The translations under genes were made by a program, and so were the position numbers. 64,000 bases of DNA, taken from assembly GCA_942493055.1 (NCBI GenBank), contig OW818680.1, positions 5,270,001 to 5,334,000 of the forward strand. Reading direction: 5' to 3'. Within the stretch, counting starts at the first letter, position 1. The number at the start of each line of letters is the position of its first letter. This document shows positions 26,501 to 33,781 of this stretch, piece after piece. This DNA comes from CAIZQW01 sp942493055. GTDB lineage: Bacteria > Verrucomicrobiota > Kiritimatiellia > RFP12 > UBA1067. The notes below the pieces were generated by a model. It saw nothing but the letters and a program-made list of their open reading frames with translations, did no database searches and was not told the origin of the DNA.

Positions 26501-29265
26501 AGCTGAAAGAGTTGATGGTAATTGATGAATACAAGTTGTCCAGCAGGCTCGACATGATTCTCAATCCCTGGTACAGGAATAATGACAAAGTTCCTGAAGC
26601 ACTTGATCCCGCTGCGATCAAGATCTTCACGGCGCTGCTCAGAAAGACGCAAAATCTAAATCGCTATAATTATCACCTGCGTAATTTTTATCGGTATACC
26701 AAGGATTTTCGTTTGCTGGAATGCATGTCGGAAGGGGTGCTCGGGCATACCGCCGCGCAGGTCTATCCGTATGTGGGTGGCTTGAGGGAACTGCTCAGCG
26801 ATGTCCGGGAGGAGGCAACAGTGGATACTGCCATGGCGTATCTTGCACAGGTGCGCCTGAACGCGAAGACGCGGGTGGACGAACGGGCCCTGGACATCCT
26901 GGAGTTGCTGATGCGGCGCCGTGCGGCAGAGGTTCAGAATCAGCCTGGCCCGCACAGTGAGAAGGCGCTGGAGGCGATGAAGCGCGCGTTCAAGGGCGAG
27001 TGGCAGACCGGTGAGCGCAAACTGATGGCGGAGTTGCTCAGCGGGCTTGGGAACATGACCAGCGAGCCATTGAAACAAGAGCAACTGCGTGAATTGAAAG
27101 CACTTGCCGAGTGCCAGACCGAGCCGGCGCAGGACAGGCTTCATATCCTTTTGCAGTACGCAATCATCGTCTATGGCTATGGAGAGAAAGAGCAAGCTGT
27201 TGAGTTGCTGGAGACCAGCCTGGCGGAGTACCGGGAGAAGAGCGGTGGGGTGCTTCCGGCCTCGGCGAACAGCGCGCTGGATCAGTTGATCAGTTACCTT
27301 GAGAGTTTGGGGCAGTTTGTGCGTGCGGAGTCCTATCTCCAGAAGGAATTAGAGCGTCCCATAAATCAGCAGCAGATGTACTGGCTGATCCAACGCAAGC
27401 TGCGGCTGTATAATAGTGCCATCAACAGCAAGGCAACGGTCTCGCTGGGCAGTGGCCAGGAGCTGTATGAGAAGGTGCTGGATCTTTATATCCGCGAACT
27501 GGACAGGAGCGATCAGAACCATAGAAGCCAGATCATATCGCTGGTCTCGCACTTCTTCAGAAGAGCGAAAGAGGCGAAGCTCGATGTGACACGCATGCGG
27601 AGTTTTGCCTTTGACGTGTTTCCTAAATTCCTGGAGAAAGAGACCAGTCAGTACACCTATCAGAATCATGTTTCCAGCTTGAGTGCATCTCTTCGCGATG
27701 TGCTTGGGGCCAAGTCGGCACTGGAATTCCTGATCGCGACGATTGAGAAGGAACCGGAGTGGCTCAGGTTTACCCATTATTCGGGATGGAGTCAGCATGT
27801 CTATCAACTGGGGCAATACAGGAGCGAGGCAGGCGCGATCGAGGATCTGGCAGAGCGGCTGCTGAAACTTGTGAAGGCCGAGATCCGCAGAGATCTGGCC
27901 TCTCGCAACCAGTTGAACAGGTTGATGTATGCGAAGCACAGCAGTTATTTCTGGAAAGAGAAAGCGGATGCCTTTCTGTCTGTCGCGGAAGAGGTGTGGC
28001 GCGAGCAGAAGAAGTCTGGCGCGACAACCGTGTACATTGCCGATTATCTGTGGGAGGGCTTGGAACAGCGGGAGCGGGCTGTGGAGATGCTGAAGCAGGC
28101 GTATCAGGAAGGCCTTCTGGATGAGGCAGGCCAGGCTCGTCTGGTGGGCCGGTTACATTATCTCAAGCGGTTCGAGGAGTCGGTTTCTCTTCTTGAGGGG
28201 TTGATCAAGCGCAATGAAAATCAGGTGACGTATCGTGTGCAGTTGATGACGGCCTGCTTCCACACGGGCAGGGCAGAGCGTCAGCGTGAGGTTCTTGTGA
28301 GCGCCGATCAATTCTTCCATCAGCCGGGCAAGTGGAGTGAACCGGTGGTCTATGCGCTGGCGAAAGGATGCTTGGATGTAAAATATTACAAGGAATCTGC
28401 GGCCTATTATCAGGATCTGATCCAGATGCACAAGCGGAGCCATCCAGAGCGCGGGGTCGGAAGTTCCGAGCTGTCCAGGTATTATCGCGAACTCTCGCAG
28501 GCCTACGCGGGCCTGAAGATGACGGCCGAGGCGGTTGATGCAGCCAGTGGCGCTGTGATCACCTGGGGTCGCTCAAACAGTAACAGGGCAGAGGCATTAC
28601 AAGCACTGGATTGGGTTGTTCGGAGCGCGCTTGACCTTGATGACTATGCGAAGAAGATCGAAGCGGATGCCAAGGCCAGCGGGCTTGAGAATCCGCTCGT
28701 CCGCAAGGCCATTGGCAAGGCGTATCTCAGCAGGAATAATTATGAGGCTGCCATTCAGCATCTGAAAGCCGCTGCTGAAGCGCAGCCGAATGACACGGAG
28801 ATCCATCAGGCGCTGATTGATGCGTATGATCGAATGGGCGACAAAGCCGGGGCGATCGCTCAACTGCTGGAATCTGTTAAGCTTTCGCGCAGGGATATTC
28901 AGCTCTATAAAGCGCTGGGTGAACGCTATGCGAAACAGCTTAAGAATGAAGTGGAGTCCGAGCGGGCTTATGCGAGCATGGTTGAGATGCTGCCGAATGA
29001 GTCCGAGAGCCATGCCCTGCTGGCAGAGATCAGGCAGGGGCAGGGGCGTTGGACAGAAGCGATGCATCACTGGCGTCAGGTGATCAGGGTGCGGACCCTT
29101 GAGCCCACCGGGTATATGAAGCTGGCTGAGGCGCAGCTTCATGAAAAGCAGTTTGCTGAGGCGCTGGAGACCATCAAGATCCTTGAAAGCAAGAGCTGGC
29201 CCGCGCGATTCAACGATGTGGAGTACCAGATCCGAAATCTGCGTCAGCGCATTCCTGCGAAATAA
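20539..29265 (+). CDS. Giant secreted FecR-like/VIT/VWA/TPR protein (about 2908 aa)
   Basis: The ATG at 20539 is preceded by CCGGAGG and followed by a signal-like segment (SYVKQSFLLSMCVVLLCTG); the frame is open further upstream but without these signals. Residues ~50-145 resemble a FecR-type beta domain (VQVRFSDGGGVVIGPGS, GEVEVEAPA). Residues ~165-300 are a VIT domain (NNTSGTLEGVFHFPLP, RAREIYETILRERRDPGLLE). Residues ~415-590 are a von Willebrand A domain with a MIDAS motif DTSAS. After an acidic and Ser-rich stretch (DISDDYSGVSPDGNDRDG) the remaining ~1650 residues are helical repeats of TPR type. The VIT-VWA pair is known from inter-alpha-trypsin inhibitor and vault proteins and from large bacterial surface proteins. 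I infer a scaffold or adhesion role at the envelope. No neighbour is co-transcribed. Confidence 0.85.
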   Translation: MSYVKQSFLLSMCVVLLCTGFFGRKTLKVEHLGKITDCQGVSALRPPVQERWTPLAEKMFVDAGDLVRSEKRGANAVQVRFSDGGGVVIGPGSLVEFTEPGKLKIIRGEVEVEAPAKKTLTIVLPNDKKEKVQGTAIFRVTEASYSKLESPSPWLNYFKGTLAREPMGSLLATVEGRNLPLTLGYHKVTVDIRDQIARTTVEESFVNNTSGTLEGVFHFPLPQDASISGFGMWINNELVEADVVEKQRAREIYETILRERRDPGLLEWSGGNIFKARVFPIFGHSEKRIKITYTQVLPLENGVYKYSYALQSEMLKQFPLRDLEVKVNIHSEQLLKTVVCPTHETRLTKSKNGAQVEFAAQEYTPSRDFEVFVEIGKAPEVVVIPHRRGEDGYFLLQVAQPDAGSQGARQLIKDGPALDLVVMADTSASMDSEQRKMQEEFIACLMGALGSKDRVRVAAVDMDCHWVTGDDSEAVRDFLSHRASLGATDLEKVFAKVFAESGPTTQIIYLGDCVDTTREADPVDTARRLKSLYQANCKGCIHAVATGSSFESGVMKALANVSNGSMRRLQGNTPARTGVMELLEELTSPGIREMKIAFTGVRVARVYPGELPNLPAGKQQIILGRYLPDGKDQAGSVTVTGTYKGKAVSYQAPFRVKDAEEGNSFIPRLWARMHLDTLLEQGSTQAIKDEVIALSEEYHIMTPYTSFLVLESDADRERFKVTRRFTMRDGEKFFAEGKEKADYELRQKTMQLAGTWRQDLRRDILRELLDLGRQYYNVSTPYQPTLEAYRFIGGVSGVMPRVDYARSMYPVGRASLKSGAGRSDWADAISDDYSGVSPDGNDRDGTDKDMDAFFDTDVPGDKKRDEPYPEELATDSEMKEEKMKEMAASPAPRRAMELRNSMQYSFDSIGPSLFGKSRRMISSESLSNFKPGITSPTGFDQLMMVGAKGLVRDGWKGHRESAEGYSSYGGYSWHPYWNNWIEQIFPSVPATAAELAVKPQPEVKPWPEQAQKLAAALLRQPVLDKMAGALEISFEAFWYDSRKELTRKDSQKLHYSPSAWLSCSWSSSDRNLVGWSDGKTRTIYAPCFKLGRQRNAVASDAKFAVNTVGQFYDSSSRSLADDYSAYTPTVTDVGEGRLLLALKNPDSSSEYHSEFLIDIERNVVLEQRELTRGTLTSTIVFSAFVKAGGCWWPTQVERRNKEGVVGYRATLSVKEIDDAAFRKHVAELRPKEQEAILIDQVLPDYEIARQAKLDQKMELGHYFSLISFYTQTQQWEKARAEWEEAKKLVKGRMGESWINLAVYVQSRRHEEARLILNEKAKELSGKRDVDELYIGSFLSGYVQQFAQANERLDLLAILRPVYERQEAYLKSVLTWKRNHAQALSDAGRGVEALAIWKELSDAFPTDTHIVSLYTGALLQDGRMEDAYSWLMERLAREGFWNEQERESVRSSVLYQFENQLGSDHWRAFLKGWIDTGTFNQNAYQKYLEALYRTQRTEEAHRLIENWARTGMEFLKEEGRQDKKPPASGTAEWKKHQKVVVCMQAAVQQMLGKNYGYGDYLDARWHTLLAELVQGCYRVDASQNIAAQIMNHNLFSKSEAAAALRKSFKQVLVNEVDTLKVQAISQLVGWMAVNDPKVEKEEWAALASRMEARWDVLEQKDPDRPILGSALVSALNQAGNLNGVTRFLRKQWKAGPATCQQGYLEQFYSNLLNHEWQEDIETELFTLIQAFAGKNDDPQLRLAGTVPVLMEIVDAMAKARQKASLEKVEKKDDLSRIEYRKLVTTHEQQAREGMLKRLEMEEELQAEQLKPWTRIERLYLEMKVGRDANAVAAACWKLLPVEPPACKKEKMNVLDAGLIDRCVTTLACLAAKQSADKALVDKLSAYLDLGVERNPDLSYWRYQKYRLLVARNEPQPLEEALKSWIKPEKADDTWRLALGYLVAEMNRVEEAVGLFEQIETRDGLGQKEYAILSGWYQVLDQKEKQKETELKELMVIDEYKLSSRLDMILNPWYRNNDKVPEALDPAAIKIFTALLRKTQNLNRYNYHLRNFYRYTKDFRLLECMSEGVLGHTAAQVYPYVGGLRELLSDVREEATVDTAMAYLAQVRLNAKTRVDERALDILELLMRRRAAEVQNQPGPHSEKALEAMKRAFKGEWQTGERKLMAELLSGLGNMTSEPLKQEQLRELKALAECQTEPAQDRLHILLQYAIIVYGYGEKEQAVELLETSLAEYREKSGGVLPASANSALDQLISYLESLGQFVRAESYLQKELERPINQQQMYWLIQRKLRLYNSAINSKATVSLGSGQELYEKVLDLYIRELDRSDQNHRSQIISLVSHFFRRAKEAKLDVTRMRSFAFDVFPKFLEKETSQYTYQNHVSSLSASLRDVLGAKSALEFLIATIEKEPEWLRFTHYSGWSQHVYQLGQYRSEAGAIEDLAERLLKLVKAEIRRDLASRNQLNRLMYAKHSSYFWKEKADAFLSVAEEVWREQKKSGATTVYIADYLWEGLEQRERAVEMLKQAYQEGLLDEAGQARLVGRLHYLKRFEESVSLLEGLIKRNENQVTYRVQLMTACFHTGRAERQREVLVSADQFFHQPGKWSEPVVYALAKGCLDVKYYKESAAYYQDLIQMHKRSHPERGVGSSELSRYYRELSQAYAGLKMTAEAVDAASGAVITWGRSNSNRAEALQALDWVVRSALDLDDYAKKIEADAKASGLENPLVRKAIGKAYLSRNNYEAAIQHLKAAAEAQPNDTEIHQALIDAYDRMGDKAGAIAQLLESVKLSRRDIQLYKALGERYAKQLKNEVESERAYASMVEMLPNESESHALLAEIRQGQGRWTEAMHHWRQVIRVRTLEPTGYMKLAEAQLHEKQFAEALETIKILESKSWPARFNDVEYQIRNLRQRIPAK

Positions 29266-29297
29266 ACAAAGAGGAAACTTATTTCCCATTCAACAAA

Positions 29298-29375
29298 TTG
29301 CCTTATTGCCTTATTGCGTGATTGCCTTATTGAAAATTCAAAATTTGATGTTCGATGTTGGATGTTCGATGTTCG
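29298..29375. repeat. Low-complexity short tandem repeats
   Basis: TTGCCTTA-type units repeat from 29298 to about 29332, then GATGTTCGATGTT-type units from 29347 to 29375. They are degenerate direct repeats. The rest of 29266-29578 has no gene; its right end holds the next promoter. Confidence 0.65.
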
Positions 29376-29492
29376 TATTCATTCGTGCCTTTTGAGGCAT
29401 TCGATGCTAAAAAAGTTACCCGTCCGTTTATTCCCGCTCTGCGGGCGGGGGCTTGCCAATAACTCGGAACTGCTCCAATCCGAACTTAAGGC

Positions 29493-29522
29493 TTGTCCAG
29501 GATATTCCCAAACGAGTATAAT
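29493..29522 (+). promoter_or_regulatory. Promoter of the secreted hydrolase gene
   Basis: TTGTCC (29493-29498), 18-bp spacer, TATAAT (29517-29522). The leader to the ATG at 29579 is about 50 bases and carries AGGAG and TAAGG. Confidence 0.45.
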
Positions 29523-29578
29523 CCAGCGCATGACGATGAGTGATCAAGTACAAGAAACCCAGGAGATTAAGGTATATC

Positions 29579-30964
29579 ATGAACGACATCATGCAGAACA
29601 CATTCATTTCAAACATGGATAAGCTATTGTCTGCCCGAAAGGCAGCGTGTGCTAGACTGGGAGAGGCGCTGGTGCTGTTATTGAGCACTGGAGTGGTATG
29701 GGCCGCGCCAACGCCTATGGATTTGGCGCTGACGGATGACAGCACAACGCTGATCGAATGTGATGTGCGCGATGCCAAGGAGACAATGGTTGCTTTCGCG
29801 AAGGTTAACGGTGATCGTGAAAATCCGGGTACTTCGAGCAAGACCGAGGGTTACCACTACAGCCTCTACATTCCCGAGGGGTATTCAGCCAATAAGGATT
29901 ACAAGTACCCGTGCCTCTTTATCTCCTCGCCTGGGGGCAATGCCAAAATGGGCATCATGACGGAACGCCTGAAACGCGACCAGTGGGTGGTCGTCATGCT
30001 ACAGGAGGCAAAAAACAATACACCGGACTGGTTTCGTAATTTCATTGCGGCCCACGATGATGTTGTCGAACGGGTTCGGATCGCTAAGGGTGCAAAGTTT
30101 GCGACGGGACAATCAGGCGGTGCGCGCTGTGCCAGCGTCTATGCAATTGCAAGACCTGGAATGGCCGGAATTATATGCCAAGCAGCCGGCTTTGCATATA
30201 TAAGCCCTGAAAAAAATGCGTATGACAACTATCCCCCAGAAATACTGGTTGCAGGTTCCTTTGGTGATGGTGACTTTAATCTCTATGAAAGTCAACTGCT
30301 TCTCAGGCAACTGCCCAAGTCGCGCGTCCAGGTGCGGCTCTTTAAAGGCGGACATGCGTGGTGTCCTCCTGAAACGTTTGATTCATTAATGGATTGGATG
30401 GAAGAAAGTGTGTTTCTGACTTCTACAAAGCCTGTCATCACGATGAGACCCCGACCTGTGAGCACTCAGAAAAGTAAAGGGACAAAAGGATCGATGAAGA
30501 CTGAGACGCTTGAGGCAGAAGCCTATCAATGGTATCTGAGAAAGTGTAGAGGCTTGCTTGATGCAGCCCAAGGAAACCCCGCCCGCAGCCTCACGCTCGA
30601 ACGCATACTGACCGTGGTTGCCAACGGTAAACTCGAGCAGAACAAAAAAATTGCGACTGAGGCGCAAGCGTGGAAGACCGAGTTGTCGAAGATAAAACAG
30701 TCAAAGGACGTTGTCGAGTTCGCGAAGACGGCACGGAAAGCTTTTGCCGATGCGCAAGTTGCTGAAGCGGCCTATGTGAATCTAATGAAGCGTGGGGGCG
30801 GGGAGTATGGGAAGATGAATATGTCGCCTTCTGAAAAACAAGCCATCAAGAAGGCCATCGCTGCATATCGGGCCGTCACTGCGACCTATCCGGATACGGC
30901 CTTTGCGGCGCTTGCAAAAATAGCTGCGGACTCCTTAGATATTGCGCTGTTAAAAGCGGGATAG
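29579..30964 (+). CDS. Secreted alpha/beta hydrolase (esterase or dienelactone hydrolase-like)
   Basis: 461 residues from the ATG at 29579, preceded by TAAGG at a good distance; a hydrophobic segment (ALVLLLSTGVVWA) then serves as signal peptide, with an alternative start at 29615. Residues ~85-285 are an alpha/beta hydrolase: YSLYIPEGY at the first strand, nucleophile S179 in GQSGG and H259 in GGHAW. The C-terminal ~170 residues are charged and helical (KWRTE-like coils, ATYPDTAFAALAKIA) and may be a TPR-like or coiled region. Such hydrolases often remove acyl groups from polysaccharides; given the surrounding glycosidases, carbohydrate ester cleavage is a reasonable guess, not shown by sequence. 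Confidence 0.65.
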   Translation: MNDIMQNTFISNMDKLLSARKAACARLGEALVLLLSTGVVWAAPTPMDLALTDDSTTLIECDVRDAKETMVAFAKVNGDRENPGTSSKTEGYHYSLYIPEGYSANKDYKYPCLFISSPGGNAKMGIMTERLKRDQWVVVMLQEAKNNTPDWFRNFIAAHDDVVERVRIAKGAKFATGQSGGARCASVYAIARPGMAGIICQAAGFAYISPEKNAYDNYPPEILVAGSFGDGDFNLYESQLLLRQLPKSRVQVRLFKGGHAWCPPETFDSLMDWMEESVFLTSTKPVITMRPRPVSTQKSKGTKGSMKTETLEAEAYQWYLRKCRGLLDAAQGNPARSLTLERILTVVANGKLEQNKKIATEAQAWKTELSKIKQSKDVVEFAKTARKAFADAQVAEAAYVNLMKRGGGEYGKMNMSPSEKQAIKKAIAAYRAVTATYPDTAFAALAKIAADSLDIALLKAG

Positions 30965-31000
30965 AGATGGGGAGTTATGCTTGCTAAGTGAGCCTTAACT

Positions 31001-31026
31001 GTCTCACACTTCATGAAGTGTGAGAC
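31001..31026. repeat. 26-bp perfect palindrome
   Basis: Arms 31001-31013 and 31014-31026 are exact reverse complements; the centre is CACACTTCATGAAGTGTG. It is related in plan (CACAC...GTGTG core) to the 34-bp palindrome at 18308. It lies between the hydrolase and GH5-like genes and has no T-run, so a terminator role is unproven. Confidence 0.7.
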
Positions 31027-31093
31027 GGGTGTCAGGGTCAGCGAAAGCCCCTTTTTAATAAACCAAACAAATAATCAAGAAGGAAAAGAAGCC

Positions 31094-32236
31094 ATGAAAC
31101 AGTATGTGTCGATCGTTGCGGCGGGGATGCTCGTAACGCTGGTCGCGAAGCCAGGGGTGGCCAGCGAAGCATCTGAACTCAAAGATGCGCCAGGACGCTG
31201 GACAGCCGAACGCGCGAACGCCTGGTATGCGCAGCAACCGTTTTTCGCGGGGTGCAACTTTATCCCCAGCACCGCAATCAATCAACTCGAAATGTGGCAG
31301 GCCGAGACCTTTGATCCTGCAACGATTGAGCGCGAACTCGGATACGCGGAAAAGCTCGGGTTCAACACGGTCCGTGTCTTCCTTCACGACCTGCTCTGGA
31401 AGCAAGACCCGGACGGCTTTCTCAAGCGCACCGACGCGTTTCTCGCCAGTGCGGACAAACATGGCATCAAGACCCTGTTCGTGCTCTTTGACAGTTGCTG
31501 GCACCCGCTGCCGAAACTGGGGCCTCAGCCTGCGCCGCTCCCCTTCACCCATAACTCCGGCTGGGTCCAGAACCCCGGCGTGGAAGTGCTGAAAAATCCA
31601 GGTGTCTATCCGCATCTAAAAGCGTATGTTCTCGGTGTCGTCGGGCACTATGCCAACGACTCGCGCGTGCTGGGCTGGGATGTATGGAACGAGCCGGACA
31701 ACTTCGACGGCGGGGCGTCAGGGCGTCCCGGACTTGAACCTGCCAATAAGCGCGACCTGGTCAACGCACTGATGCCGCAGGTTTTCGCCTGGGTGCGGGA
31801 GGCCAAGCCGAGCCAGCCGCTGACCTCGGCTGTATGGATGGACTCTCAGAACATTAACAAGCTTGACGCCTGCAAGCGCATCCAGTTCGCCAATAGCGAC
31901 ATCATCAGTTATCACTGCTACGGTGACGCCGCAAGCATGCGGCAGTGCATCGAGCGCCTGGGCACGCTCGGGCGTCCGCTGTTCTGCACCGAGTATATGG
32001 CGCGTCCCAACAAGAGCACCTTCCAGCCGCATCTCGAGATCATGAAGGCCGGCAAGGTCGCCGCCTACATGTGGGGCTTCGTCAACGGCAAGTCACAGAC
32101 GATTTTTCCATGGGACTCCTGGAGCAAGAAATACACGGCAGAACCCCCGCTCTGGTTTCACGACGTGCTGAACAAAGACGGCACACCCTATAAGGTAGAA
32201 GAAACCGACTACATCCGCAAGGTCATGGGCAAATAA
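31094..32236 (+). CDS. Secreted GH5-like glycoside hydrolase
   Basis: 380 residues from the ATG at 31094, preceded by AAGGA and followed by a signal peptide (MKQYVSIVAAGMLVTLVA). The sequence follows a GH5-type TIM barrel: GCNFIPSTAINQLEMW at the first strand, LGFNTVRVFLHD, GWDVWNEPDNF with the acid/base E200, YHCYGD, and the nucleophile E300 in FCTEYMAR. GH5 includes cellulases, mannanases and related endo-enzymes; the exact substrate cannot be told. It is the last of the secreted carbohydrate-active enzymes in this part of the window and is followed by a composite repeat. Confidence 0.82.
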   Translation: MKQYVSIVAAGMLVTLVAKPGVASEASELKDAPGRWTAERANAWYAQQPFFAGCNFIPSTAINQLEMWQAETFDPATIERELGYAEKLGFNTVRVFLHDLLWKQDPDGFLKRTDAFLASADKHGIKTLFVLFDSCWHPLPKLGPQPAPLPFTHNSGWVQNPGVEVLKNPGVYPHLKAYVLGVVGHYANDSRVLGWDVWNEPDNFDGGASGRPGLEPANKRDLVNALMPQVFAWVREAKPSQPLTSAVWMDSQNINKLDACKRIQFANSDIISYHCYGDAASMRQCIERLGTLGRPLFCTEYMARPNKSTFQPHLEIMKAGKVAAYMWGFVNGKSQTIFPWDSWSKKYTAEPPLWFHDVLNKDGTPYKVEETDYIRKVMGK

Positions 32237-32253
32237 GGCTCAAGTTTTGATCC

Positions 32254-32690
32254 TTCACGGTTTGTGGAAAAAGTGCTTCGGGTTTTATCGCAAAAACCGC
32301 TAAACGAGCGCAAATGTCACGCCCGCCTCACCCGTGAATACACGGACGGCGGAGCGAACATTTGCGCTGATAATGAATTATACCACTGTCGAAAAATATT
32401 TAGAGCCTATCATGGACATCAGACACACGGGAGGGGCACGCGCCTGCGTGCCTGTGGCGCAGAGGCCTGCGCCGCTCCCTGAGTGTGGAATAGTCCTTTT
32501 AGCATAAATACTTTTCGACAGTGGTATTCGATGCTCCTGATAATAGTAGTCGCCATTTTACTTTGGGTGACGATTTTCTATTCCTCCGCGTGGCTATCCA
32601 TTCCGCCGTCCGTGTATCCACGGGTGAGGCGGATGAGATAGCCACGCAACATTTGCGGTTTTTGCGGTGAGAATTTCGACAAACCGTGAA
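32254..32690. repeat. ~290-bp inverted-repeat element, copy A, carrying a nested 148-bp element
   Basis: The ends TTCACGGTTTGT (32254-32265) and its inverse (ending 32690) form terminal inverted repeats. Each arm folds into a long hairpin around CCGTG/CACGG, with loops AATA on the left and TATC on the right. Copy B at 44892-45182 is the same element in opposite orientation. Copy A is 437 bp and copy B 291 bp; the 148-bp nested element explains the difference. The centre outside the arms has diverged. The short frame with REYTDGGANIC is shared by both copies and looks like repeat translation. Confidence 0.75.
32380..32527. mobile_element. 148-bp MITE-like element with twin-hairpin core
   Basis: 23-bp terminal inverted repeats (32380-32402 and 32505-32527; ATACCACTGTCGAAAA at the left) with one mismatch. 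If the ends are CCACTG/CAGTGG, a TA dinucleotide flanks both sides. The core is clamped by GGGAG (32429-32433) and CTCCC (32475-32479) and holds hairpins GGCACGC/GCGTGCC with loop GCCT (32442-32445) and GGCGCAG/CTGCGCC with loop AGGC (32463-32466); the loops are complementary. It encodes no transposase, so movement would need one in trans. Confidence 0.6.
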
Positions 32691-32702
32691 GAGCCAAACG
32701 CT

Positions 32703-33722
32703 CTACTTTTTCGGCGGTACGATGCTGAGTTGGGTGATGGCTTCTTTGATGCGGGCGGCTTGTTCGGGGGAGGCGAGGAGGAAGCGGTCAGGGCCCTTGG
32801 AGGCAATATACACTGTTGCGCCATCCGCTTCGACGGTGACGGTGCCGTGCGGCGACAGTGAGAAGTATCCGCGATCCGGATAGACAGCGTAGAGGAGTGT
32901 CGCAGGGTCCCAGGTCGGGCGGTCATGGGGTGGGGGCTGATACAGCGTATAGGCCTCTTTCAGCGGATGGTGCTTGACGTAGTTCAGGTCGTTTTCAATA
33001 GCCTGATGCGGGAAGGGCGCGGCCACGCCGATCTCGAAGCCGCACCAGATCCTGGGCGTGGGCCAGTTCTTGGCCAGGGCCTGCGCAGCGGGGATGTCCA
33101 TTTTTACGTTATATTCCAAGTGGCGCGTACACCAATTTACGGTCTGGAAGGCGCCGGCCATGAGCGCCAGCAGCTTCACCTTCTTCTCGATGAGGTCGCG
33201 TCCAGTGAGCGGTGAATGGTCGTCGGGCTTGGAGTCCAGAAGCCGCTTGAAGTTGGTGAAGAAGCCGACCTGCACCAGCGTCACGCTCTTGTCAGGCTGA
33301 GCCGCAAGTATCTTGCGGAGCAGGCCTACGGCCTCGGGCGCGTCGTTTCCGCTCAGGAGGTCGTGCGGATAGCGAAGCGTCCCATCGTCGTTCTTGGCGT
33401 CGGCGAGCAGATTGAACTTGCCCGGCTCGGGCGTCACGCCACCCTTGACCACGCCGATCGGAATGTCGGGATAGCCGTAGAAGGTGTTGACCGCATCCAC
33501 GAAGGGTGCGGCCTGCGGATGGTCCTTGGTGACAGTCACAGCCAGCAGCTCCACAGCGCCGCGCCTCTGCAACGCATGAATCATGTTCAGGGCCATGAGG
33601 TCATCGACATCATTGCCCATGTCGGTATCAAAGATCAGTTTGACCGGCTCTGCCAGGACACATGACGAGGCAAGGATGAGCGCGACTCCCGCCGTGCGTG
33701 TTAAGAAATATTTTCTGTTCAT
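32703..33722 (-). CDS. Secreted nucleoside hydrolase-like protein
   Basis: 339 residues from the ATG at 33722, preceded on its strand by GGGGGA and followed by a signal peptide (NRKYFLTRTAGVALILASSCVLA). The mature N-terminus carries FDTDMGNDVDD, the Asp-rich calcium and ribose-binding motif of the inosine-uridine nucleoside hydrolase family (usual form DTDxGxDxDD). TLVQVGFFTNF and the WCGFEIG region fit the same fold. The family cleaves N-ribosidic bonds; exported versions are common in this bacterial group and could act on nucleosides or other ribosides. It is the last gene of a long minus-strand cluster, 59 bp after aroC, and ends beside the composite repeat. Confidence 0.8.
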   Translation of the reverse strand: MNRKYFLTRTAGVALILASSCVLAEPVKLIFDTDMGNDVDDLMALNMIHALQRRGAVELLAVTVTKDHPQAAPFVDAVNTFYGYPDIPIGVVKGGVTPEPGKFNLLADAKNDDGTLRYPHDLLSGNDAPEAVGLLRKILAAQPDKSVTLVQVGFFTNFKRLLDSKPDDHSPLTGRDLIEKKVKLLALMAGAFQTVNWCTRHLEYNVKMDIPAAQALAKNWPTPRIWCGFEIGVAAPFPHQAIENDLNYVKHHPLKEAYTLYQPPPHDRPTWDPATLLYAVYPDRGYFSLSPHGTVTVEADGATVYIASKGPDRFLLASPEQAARIKEAITQLSIVPPKK

Positions 33723-33781
33723 CAATTGGTCCCCCGGGTTGCGTATTTTGCAGCTCCATTCGTTCCAGACCCAAGCCAAGC

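Noticed and set aside
32264..32482. Shared small ORF REYTDGGANIC in both copies of the ~290-bp repeat
   Set aside because: The similarity follows from the DNA repeat; the frames end differently and have no ribosome-binding site.
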